Positions 1 to 4,664 of a stretch of DNA of 11,611 bases are shown piece after piece. Position numbers and translations under genes: made by a program. The first letter of the stretch is position 1, and each line of letters starts with the position of its first letter. The stretch comes from Ilumatobacteraceae bacterium (lineage in GTDB: Bacteria > Actinomycetota > Acidimicrobiia > Acidimicrobiales > Ilumatobacteraceae), in the NCBI GenBank assembly GCA_025464045.1, contig JAODBQ010000665.1:1-11611 (forward strand), written 5' to 3'. The notes beneath the pieces are model-generated. The model was not told the DNA's origin. It ran no database searches and saw only the letters and a program-made list of their open reading frames with translations.

Positions 1-150
1 GACCACGGTCCGTTCGACGTCGAGGTGCGCGAGTGCGTGGATGACGTGCAGCACGATCGGGCGCCAGCAGATCAGGTGCAGCGGCTTCGGGCGGGTGGAG
101 CGCATCCGGGAGCCTTCGCCTGCCGCAAGCACGATCGCCGACACGCCCAT
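1..150 (-). CDS. glmU: GlmU, N-terminal 50 residues (partial; runs off the window)
   Basis: The visible part is the start of a nucleotidyltransferase. The motif LAAGEGSRMRSTRPKPLH (residues 8-25) is the nucleotide-binding signature of bifunctional GlmU, which makes UDP-GlcNAc from GlcN-1-P in the cytoplasm for peptidoglycan synthesis (family knowledge). The ATG at 150 puts the signature at the usual distance from the N-terminus. No Shine-Dalgarno is visible; a TAGAAC hexamer ends 7 nt before the start, so the mRNA may be leaderless or may come from a tRNA-Gln co-transcript. Oddity: the usual small residues of the 'L-[AG]-G-R-P' loop after the signature read I-C-W-R-P here. With only 50 residues, another sugar-phosphate nucleotidyltransferase is possible, but an ispE neighbour on the same strand favours glmU. 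Confidence 0.85.
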   Translation of the reverse strand, partial: MGVSAIVLAAGEGSRMRSTRPKPLHLICWRPIVLHVIHALAHLDVERTVV

Positions 151-157
151 GGGGTTC

Positions 158-163
158 GTTCTA
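158..163 (-). promoter_or_regulatory. Possible -10 hexamer of glmU
   Basis: TAGAAC on the minus strand sits exactly 7 nt before the glmU ATG. It differs from TANNNT only in the last base. No convincing -35 was seen. Its main support is the spacing shared with ispE and metG, so this is a weak call. Confidence 0.25.
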
Positions 164-214
164 TCGCGGCCCAGGGCACATCGGGCAGCACTCCGGTTGA
201 TCGGCGCGAACGGG

Positions 215-285
215 CTCCGGGGAGAGGATTCGAACCCCTATACGCGGCACCAAAAACCGCTGTCCTACCATTGAACGACCCCGGA
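215..285 (-). tRNA. tRNA-Gln (anticodon UUG)
   Basis: The minus strand folds into a full cloverleaf. Acceptor arms TCCGGGG (279-285) and CCCCGGA (216-222) pair perfectly. The D-arm contains AATGGTAG. The anticodon stem GCGGT/GCCGC (last pair G-U) closes the 7-nt loop TTTTGGT, whose positions 34-36 read TTG, decoding CAA glutamine. The T-loop is TTCGAAT. The discriminator is G (215). CCA is not encoded: the bases after it are CCC, so the CCA-adding enzyme must finish the end. It lies 64 nt upstream of glmU on the same strand and could be co-transcribed with it. A likely -10 (TAGCCT) lies 13 nt upstream of the mature 5' end. Confidence 0.96.
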
Positions 286-298
286 CGGTCGCCGCCCG

Positions 299-304
299 AG
301 GCTA
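299..304 (-). promoter_or_regulatory. Probable -10 element of tRNA-Gln
   Basis: TAGCCT on the minus strand fits the actinobacterial TANNNT -10 pattern. Thirteen bases separate it from the mature tRNA 5' end, which would place initiation about 7 nt upstream of the RNase P cut. The same hexamer stands in front of metG. The expected -35 position (about 322-327) falls inside an inverted repeat and does not resemble TTGACA. Confidence 0.45.
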
Positions 305-320
305 GCGGGCAGTGGCACGC

Positions 321-352
321 GGGCTGCCGTGGCGATCGCCTGCCGGCAGCCC
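321..352. repeat. Perfect 9-bp inverted repeat with nested 10-bp palindrome
   Basis: Arms GGGCTGCCG (321-329) and CGGCAGCCC (344-352) are perfectly complementary. Between them sits the perfect palindrome GGCGATCGCC (331-340). The element lies between divergent tRNA-Gln and bS22, where no transcript needs terminating, and covers the expected -35 area of the tRNA promoter. It may be an operator, a structured RNA or a chance GC-rich fold; the function is unknown. Confidence 0.6.
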
Positions 353-353
353 T

Positions 354-375
354 GGCACCGGGCAGAGGTGGTGCC
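354..375. repeat. Second, adjacent 6-bp inverted repeat
   Basis: Arms GGCACC (354-359) and GGTGCC (370-375) flank a 10-base loop. It begins one base after the larger inverted repeat at 321-352, making two stem-loops in tandem in a 177-bp non-coding gap. Alone it would be unremarkable in DNA this GC-rich. Confidence 0.4.
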
Positions 376-422
376 GGACCCCGCGACCCTGCTGCGCGAA
401 CTCGGCGGACATCGACCAGGGG

Positions 423-452
423 TTGGGCTGCGTGCCAGCGTCCCGGTAGCGT
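423..452 (+). promoter_or_regulatory. Probable promoter of the bS22 gene
   Basis: TTGGGC (423-428) and TAGCGT (447-452) are separated by 18 bp. The second fits TANNNT and ends 10 nt before the ATG at 463, predicting a transcript that starts within a few bases of the start codon. No Shine-Dalgarno is visible, consistent with a leaderless or near-leaderless mRNA. Confidence 0.4.
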
Positions 453-462
453 CTCCCGCGCT

Positions 463-561
463 ATGGGATCACTGATCAAGAAGCGTCGCAAGCGCATGCG
501 CAAGAAGAAGCACAAGAAGATGTTGCGGCGTACGCGCCACCAACGCCAGCGCGGCAAGTGA
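463..561 (+). CDS. Ribosomal small-subunit protein bS22 (AURKAIP1/COX24-type), 32 aa
   Basis: A complete 32-residue, extremely basic peptide with the core KKRRKRMRKKKHKK, followed by LRRTR and a Q-R-Q-R-G-K tail. It matches what I recall of the tiny mycobacterial bS22 protein (MGSVIKKRRKRM...), which belongs to the AURKAIP1/COX24 family and binds rRNA in the 30S subunit. The ATG at 463 gives the MGS-x-IKKRRKRM start expected for the family, although the frame stays open back to position 25. Start spacing to a TANNNT hexamer suggests a leaderless message. It is divergent from tRNA-Gln and convergent with ispE. At this size it is easily missed by gene callers. Confidence 0.93.
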   Translation: MGSLIKKRRKRMRKKKHKKMLRRTRHQRQRGK

Positions 562-597
562 TCTGACCCTCGTTCCAACCAGAACACCGCGTTCTTC

Positions 598-623
598 CGA
601 CGACCGCCTCCGGGCGGTCGTTG
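598..623. terminator. Bidirectional stem-loop between bS22 and ispE
   Basis: CGACCGCC (601-608) and GGCGGTCG (613-620) form a perfect 8-bp stem around the loop TCCG. The stem extends outwards to 598/623 with one G-U pair. It lies in the 75-bp gap where bS22 (plus) and ispE (minus) converge, so it could stop both. There is no real U-tract on either side (only TT on plus), so it would be a U-poor terminator of the kind common in GC-rich actinobacteria. Confidence 0.6.
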
Positions 624-636
624 CGCGTCCGGGCAC

Positions 637-1380
637 TCACTCGTGGTGGCGAACCGTCGAGGTGAGCACCACCGTGGCGTCCGGAAGGGCCTCGACGAGG
701 GTGGGATGGCGGCCGCGCAGGAACCACGTCGCGCCGCTGCCGGCCAGCGTCGGTCGGGAACCGGCGGCCTCGGTGATGCGGTCGCGCCATCCGGCAAGTC
801 CGGGGACGAGCGCGAGCGCAGCAGGTTCGAGGTCGTTGCCGCCGTCGGCGTGCGGGCCGCCGAGCTCGTCCCACGCCCGGTAGGCGGCGGGCGTGGCGAC
901 GCGCAGCGGCGGGATCACGAGGGTGATGTCGAGCGCCTCGAACGGCAACGGCTCGACGATCTCGCCGATGCCGCGCACCCTCGCCCGGCCTCCGACGACG
1001 CAGAACGGCACGTCCGCGCCGATGCCGGCTGCGTCGACGAGGTCGTCCCATCCGGCCCAGCGCAGCACCGCCGCGGCGTTCGACGATCCGCCGCCGAGAC
1101 CGCCGCCGTGGGGGATCAGCTTGTGGATGTGGACCGCGGCCTCGCGCCCCGTTCGCACCAGCGCGGCCGCGACGAGGTTCGTCGCGTCGAGCGGCACACC
1201 GAGCGCATGCGGACCGTCCGCGGTGATGCCCGTCGCGCCGGGTGCGATCGTGAGCGTGTCGTGGAGTGCGAGCGTGACCATCTCGGCGTCGATCAGGTGG
1301 TAGCCGTCGGCGCGCACGCCGCTGATCCGCAGACCGAGCGTGAGCTTCGCCGGCGCCGTGATCGTCACCGCCGCCGTCAC
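637..1380 (-). CDS. ispE: IspE, 4-diphosphocytidyl-2-C-methyl-D-erythritol kinase
   Basis: GHMP-family kinase that phosphorylates CDP-ME in the MEP isoprenoid pathway. PAKLTLGLRISG-VRADGYH (residues 10-28) holds the conserved Lys12. IPHGGGLGGGSSNAA (89-103) is the glycine-rich ATP loop. GADVPF (121-126) carries the catalytic Asp123, GNDLE is at 181-185, and GSGATWF (214-220) is the C-terminal GHMP motif. At 247 aa it is somewhat shorter than the usual 280-310. The frame is open back to 1842, but the domain starts at the GTG at 1380, and TAGAGT ends 7 nt before this codon, suggesting a leaderless message. It is divergent from the dehydratase gene (55-bp gap) and converges on bS22. Confidence 0.95.
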   Translation of the reverse strand: MTAAVTITAPAKLTLGLRISGVRADGYHLIDAEMVTLALHDTLTIAPGATGITADGPHALGVPLDATNLVAAALVRTGREAAVHIHKLIPHGGGLGGGSSNAAAVLRWAGWDDLVDAAGIGADVPFCVVGGRARVRGIGEIVEPLPFEALDITLVIPPLRVATPAAYRAWDELGGPHADGGNDLEPAALALVPGLAGWRDRITEAAGSRPTLAGSGATWFLRGRHPTLVEALPDATVVLTSTVRHHE

Positions 1381-1387
1381 GCGTTCG

Positions 1388-1393
1388 ACTCTA
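1388..1393 (-). promoter_or_regulatory. Possible -10 hexamer of ispE
   Basis: TAGAGT on the minus strand fits TANNNT and is 7 nt from the ispE GTG. No Shine-Dalgarno lies between, and no good -35 was found. It is the best -10 candidate in the short gap to the divergent dehydratase gene. Confidence 0.4.
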
Positions 1394-1422
1394 CGCGCGG
1401 GTGGAACGGTCCGGCCGAGCAT

Positions 1423-1427
1423 GGAGG
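1423..1427 (+). promoter_or_regulatory. RBS that decides the dehydratase start
   Basis: GGAGG lies 8 nt before the GTG at 1436 and overlaps the alternative ATG at 1421. That argues that translation starts at 1436 rather than 1421 or the later ATG at 1514. The gene at the right end of the window shows the same GGAGG-8-GTG arrangement. Confidence 0.55.
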
Positions 1428-1435
1428 ATGGTGCG

Positions 1436-2488
1436 GTGGACGAAGTCGTGGATGGAACGTTGGATGGAGCGTTGGACGCGAGCTCGGATGGGGTGGCGAG
1501 CGCGAGTGGAGCGATGGACGTGACGCCGGACGACGTCGCTCGGGCGCACGAGCGGATCCGCGGCAGTGTCCGGCGCACGCCGGTGCTCGACGTGGCCGGG
1601 GCCGACGTCGGTTCGCCGGTGCCGGTGACGCTGAAGTTGGAGCTGCTGCAGCACGCGGGTTCGTTCAAGCCGCGTGGGGCGTTCAATCGTGTGCTCAGCG
1701 CCGGGCCGATCCCGGACGCCGGGTTGATCGCGGCCAGCGGTGGCAACCACGGTTCGGCCGTCGCGTACGTGGCGAGCGCGCTCGGCGTCGCCGCGGAGGT
1801 CTTCGTGCCGTCGACGAGCCCGGCGATCAAGCGTCGCAACATCGAGCGCTTCGGCGCGACCCTGCGCGTGGTCGACGGGTTCTACGACGACGCGCAGCGC
1901 GCCGCCGACGTCCGCCACGCCGCCACCGGCGCGCTGCTCGTGCACCCGTTCGACCATCCGGCGACCATCGCCGGCCAGGGGACGATGGCGCTCGAGCTCG
2001 AGCAGCAGCTGCCGCACGGCTTCGACACGATCCTCGTCGCTTCGGGTGGGGGCGGCTTCATCGCCGGTCAGGCCGCGTGGCTCACCGATCGGGTGCGCAT
2101 CGTCAGCGTCGAGCCGGCGTCGTCGCAGTGCGTCCGCGCCGCGCTGGCGGCGGGCGAGCCCGTGGCGGTCGATGTCAGCGGTGTGGCCGCGGACTCGCTC
2201 GGCGCGGGTCGCGTCGGTGCCGCGCCGTGGCCACTCGTGCGGGCGTTCGTCGACCTCGCCGTCATCGTGCCCGACGACGAGATCCGCGCCGCGCAGCACG
2301 TGTTCTGGAACGCACTGCGGTTGGTCGTCGAGCCGGGCGGGGCGGCCGCGCTCGCGGCCTTGCGGTGCGGTGCCTACGTGCCCGAACCGGGGGAGCGGGT
2401 CGTGGTCGCCGTCTGCGGTTCCAACTGCGACCCCGCGACGGTCAGCGAGTCGCCAACGGTCAGCGAGTCGCCAACCAGGCGTCGGTGA
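1436..2488 (+). CDS. PLP-dependent threonine/serine dehydratase-like enzyme (fold-type II)
   Basis: Fold-type II PLP enzyme of the threonine dehydratase/serine racemase group. GSFKPRGAFNRV (75-86) has the Schiff-base Lys78, SGGNHG (101-106) is the substrate-carboxylate loop, GGGGF (204-208) binds the PLP phosphate, and VAVCGSN (324-330) closes the active site. No ACT regulatory domain is present, so it is the short catabolic or racemase-like type; substrate cannot be told from sequence. The start is uncertain: GTG 1436 has a good RBS and adds 26 low-complexity acidic residues (DGT-LDGA-LDAS pattern), while ATG 1514 begins the recognisable domain. The C-terminus ends in a duplicated TVSESP caused by an 18-bp tandem repeat, and the last 29 bp overlap the end of ksgA on the other strand. 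It interrupts the usual ksgA-ispE adjacency. Confidence 0.88.
   Translation: MDEVVDGTLDGALDASSDGVASASGAMDVTPDDVARAHERIRGSVRRTPVLDVAGADVGSPVPVTLKLELLQHAGSFKPRGAFNRVLSAGPIPDAGLIAASGGNHGSAVAYVASALGVAAEVFVPSTSPAIKRRNIERFGATLRVVDGFYDDAQRAADVRHAATGALLVHPFDHPATIAGQGTMALELEQQLPHGFDTILVASGGGGFIAGQAAWLTDRVRIVSVEPASSQCVRAALAAGEPVAVDVSGVAADSLGAGRVGAAPWPLVRAFVDLAVIVPDDEIRAAQHVFWNALRLVVEPGGAAALAALRCGAYVPEPGERVVVAVCGSNCDPATVSESPTVSESPTRRR
1449..1484 (+). repeat. Degenerate 12-bp tandem repeats in the dehydratase 5' end
   Basis: TGGATGGAACGT (1449-1460) is followed by TGGATGGAGCGT (1461-1472), one mismatch apart, then by the poorer copy TGGACGCGAGCT (1473-1484). They encode a four-residue repeat (VDGT, LDGA, LDAS) ahead of the enzyme domain. 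Confidence 0.55.
2438..2475. repeat. 18-bp perfect tandem duplication at the dehydratase/ksgA junction
   Basis: The unit ACGGTCAGCGAGTCGCCA occurs at 2438-2455 and 2456-2473, with two more matching bases (2.1 copies). On plus it duplicates VSESPT near the dehydratase C-terminus. On minus it duplicates the last codons and the stop of ksgA, so a second in-frame TGA lies 18 bp beyond the real one. Confidence 0.95.
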
Positions 2489-3281
2489 GCGCACCCCACT
2501 CGACGACACCGAGCTCCTCGGGCCGACGTTGGGCATCGATGCCGGCAGCCGCGAACACCTCCGACGGCACGATGTCGGCGAGCGATCGCCGGAGCATCTT
2601 GCGTCGTTGCCCGAACGCGGTGCGCACCAGTTGGAACAGCGGCTCCGGCGGCGTCGCCACGGCCGGCGCGGGGCGCCGGCGGATCTCGACCAGCGCGGAC
2701 TCGACGTTCGGCCGCGGCACGAACACGCTCGCCGGCACGGTGCCGGCGATGCGCGCCGTCGCCCAGTAGTCGACCTTCACGGTGACCGCGCCGTACGCGT
2801 CAGAGCGGGGCGCCGCGCACCATCGCTCGCCGACCTCGCGTTGCACCATCACCAGCATCCGCTCGATCTGCGGCACACCGTCGAGCAGATCGAGGACGAG
2901 CGGGGTGGCGACGTTGTACGGCAGGTTGGCGATCAGCGCCCAATCGCTGCGACCGTCGAGCACAGTGGGCCAGTCGAGCCGCATCGCGTCGCCCTCGAGC
3001 ACGCGCACGTTGGGCACGTCGGCCACCACCTCGCGCAGCACGGGCACGAGCCCGCGATCGATCTCGACGGCGGTGATGTCCGCCCCTGTCTCCGCCAGCG
3101 CGAGCGTCAGCGAGCCGAAGCCGGCGCCGATCTCCACCACCGGGTCGCCCGGCTCGAGGCCGGCGAGGCGGGCGATCCGGCGGACGGTGTTCGCATCGCC
3201 GACGAAGTTCTGGCCGAGGTCGCGCCGCGGTGCGAGCCCGTGTCGCGTCAGCAGGTCGCTGATGCTGGCGCGCGTGTGCAC
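2460..3281 (-). CDS. rsmA: RsmA/KsgA, 16S rRNA (adenine1518/1519-N6,N6)-dimethyltransferase
   Basis: SAM-dependent methyltransferase that dimethylates two adjacent adenines in helix 45 of 16S rRNA, late in 30S assembly. The family N-terminus DLGQNFVGDANTVRRI is at 21-36, the SAM motif I EIGAGFGSLTLAL at 50-62, the acidic ribose-binding EID at 73-75, the catalytic NLPYNVATPL at 119-128, and FVPRPNVESALV at 187-198. The C-terminal rRNA-binding part includes FGQRRKMLRRSL (223-234). At 273 aa the length is normal. The GTG at 3281 starts two bases after the upstream stop and at the right distance from the domain; the frame is open to 3734 but that extension is a shadow. It is the last gene of the metG-tatD-X-ksgA run and overlaps the dehydratase tail. 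Confidence 0.96.
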   Translation of the reverse strand: MHTRASISDLLTRHGLAPRRDLGQNFVGDANTVRRIARLAGLEPGDPVVEIGAGFGSLTLALAETGADITAVEIDRGLVPVLREVVADVPNVRVLEGDAMRLDWPTVLDGRSDWALIANLPYNVATPLVLDLLDGVPQIERMLVMVQREVGERWCAAPRSDAYGAVTVKVDYWATARIAGTVPASVFVPRPNVESALVEIRRRPAPAVATPPEPLFQLVRTAFGQRRKMLRRSLADIVPSEVFAAAGIDAQRRPEELGVVEWGALTDAWLATR

Positions 3282-3283
3282 CG

Positions 3284-3802
3284 CTACCAGCTGATGCGCA
3301 CGCTGATCGGCGCGTCGGCGAGGTTGGCGATCTCGGCGAGGAGCTCGGTGTGCACGAGGATGCCGTCGCCTGCCGGGATCACCGGTCCGAGCACGTTGCG
3401 GCACGTGATCGACTGGCCGTTGTCGATGTTCGTGACCTTGATCGTCACGCCGCCTGCCGCGTAGGGGGTGGTGCACGCGTTCGTCGTGTTGTAGCGGCGG
3501 AACGCAGCGCGGACGTCGGCGTGGTTGCCTGCCTGGTCCGTGCCGTGCTCGACCGAGATCAGCGGGGGGATGGCGGTCTGGGCGCCGCGGTCGCTGCCGA
3601 GGAAGACCGGCGACTGCGGCTCGTAGGTCGTGGTGACGGCGGTGCTGTGCACGCCACCGGACGGCGCGGCGAGCCCGGCCGCGCCTGCGCTCGGCGCGGT
3701 CGTGGTGCGTGCCTGATCGCGTCCGGTCACCCACAGCGCCGGGAGCGCGACGACCGTGAAGACGGTCGCGAAGACGAGCCGGCGGCGGTCGCTGGCGTTC
3801 AT
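3284..3802 (-). CDS. Exported or membrane-anchored protein with a degenerate RlpA/3D-like (double-psi beta-barrel) C-terminus
   Basis: 172 aa. Residues 6-8 (RRR) followed by LVFATVFTVVALPALWVTG (9-27) look like an uncleaved signal anchor or signal peptide. A Thr/Ala/Gly-rich linker (about 32-58) follows. The C-terminal VTIKVTNIDNGQSITCRN (119-136), a GP turn and a final I-S-V-R-I strand resemble the RlpA/3D double-psi beta-barrel pattern 'VrVTNldNGrsVvVrvnDrGP', but the catalytic-type Asp of NDRGP is absent (NVLGP here). Cys110 and Cys134 could form a disulfide. I do not recognise an exact family. The slot between tatD and ksgA is where actinobacteria often have rpfB and Bacillus has yabE, which supports a cell-wall role by inference only. 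The ATG at 3802 is chosen because it directly precedes the signal; an 11-codon frame ends on it (ATGA). The stop is two bases from ksgA. Confidence 0.8.
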   Translation of the reverse strand: MNASDRRRLVFATVFTVVALPALWVTGRDQARTTTAPSAGAAGLAAPSGGVHSTAVTTTYEPQSPVFLGSDRGAQTAIPPLISVEHGTDQAGNHADVRAAFRRYNTTNACTTPYAAGGVTIKVTNIDNGQSITCRNVLGPVIPAGDGILVHTELLAEIANLADAPISVRISW

Positions 3803-3881
3803 CTCGGGGTCACGGTGCGGTGGGTCATGATCATGGCCGCGCGCGACGGAGACAGCCCGACGCCCGCAGGGAAGGGAAACG

Positions 3882-4664
3882 CTAGGTACGCAGGCGCGGA
3901 AACGCAAGGCGAGCGTTCCGGGCGGTCAGGTCGCGGACGAGCTCCAGCGTCGTTCCACGGACCTCGGCGAGCTTGGCGACGACGTCGGTGACGTACGCGG
4001 GCTGGTTCGTTCGACCGCGGTGCGGGACCGGCGCGAGGTACGGGCTGTCGGTCTCGGCGAGCAGTCGGTCGTCCGGGCAGAGGCGTGCGGCAGCTCGCAG
4101 GTCGTCGGCCGTCGTGAACGTGACGATGCCGCTGAAGCTCAGGAACGCACCGACGTCGAGGCAACGCCTGGCCTCGTCAGGCCCGCCGGTGAAGCAGTGG
4201 AACACGGTGCGCTCTGGCACCCCGGCGCCGACGAGCACGTCGAGCGTGTCGTCCCATGCGTCCCGGCTGTGGACGACGAGCGGCATCCCGAGCTCGTTGG
4301 CGATCTCGATCTGCTCGGCGAACGCGAGGCGCTGCACGCCCCGCGGTGAGCGCTCGTAGAAGTAGTCGAGACCGCACTCGCCGATCGCGACGACGAGCGG
4401 GTCATCGACGTAGTCGACGATCGAGCCGACGCCGTGCACCGCCTCGTGCGGGTGCAGCCCGGCCGTCGCGTGGACGCCGTCGTGCAGTGCGGCGATGGCG
4501 ATCGCCTCCGCCGTCGTGGCGGCATCGCAGCCGACGTTGATCATCGTGTCCACTCCGGCCGCACGCGCCGCGGCGATGACCTCGGCGGGATCGACGCCGC
4601 GCGTGTCGAACAGGTGGCAGTGGCTGTCGGTGTAGCCACCGGACGGGTGTGGCTCCGGAGTCAC
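3882..4664 (-). CDS. tatD: TatD-family metal-dependent hydrolase (DNase)
   Basis: TIM-barrel amidohydrolase-superfamily enzyme; family members have 3'-5' exonuclease and AP-endonuclease activity. 260 aa, a normal length. Metal ligands are all present: D-S-H-C-H with His15 and His17, GECGLD with Glu96, VVHSRD with His132, FHCF with His156, and AETDSPYL with Asp206. APVPHRGRTNQP (211-222) is the usual C-terminal loop. The GTG at 4664 overlaps the metG stop as GTGA and has a strong GGAGG 5 nt upstream, so translation is coupled to metG. The metG-tatD order is widely conserved in Gram-positives. Confidence 0.96.
   Translation of the reverse strand: MTPEPHPSGGYTDSHCHLFDTRGVDPAEVIAAARAAGVDTMINVGCDAATTAEAIAIAALHDGVHATAGLHPHEAVHGVGSIVDYVDDPLVVAIGECGLDYFYERSPRGVQRLAFAEQIEIANELGMPLVVHSRDAWDDTLDVLVGAGVPERTVFHCFTGGPDEARRCLDVGAFLSFSGIVTFTTADDLRAAARLCPDDRLLAETDSPYLAPVPHRGRTNQPAYVTDVVAKLAEVRGTTLELVRDLTARNARLAFPRLRT

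Noticed and set aside
331..340. GCGATCGC as a cyanobacterial HIP1-type repeat
   Set aside because: Only this one instance was noticed in the window and the gene content is actinobacterial; more simply part of the local palindrome.
643..3464. Very long plus-strand open frames across ispE, the dehydratase and ksgA
   Set aside because: They are Arg/Ala/Gly-rich with no recognisable motif and lie antisense or out of frame to genes with clear family signatures; typical of GC-rich DNA.
3282..3734. N-terminal extension of ksgA to 3734
   Set aside because: It overlaps the exported-protein gene and encodes an Arg/His/Pro-rich shadow; the family N-terminus fits GTG 3281.
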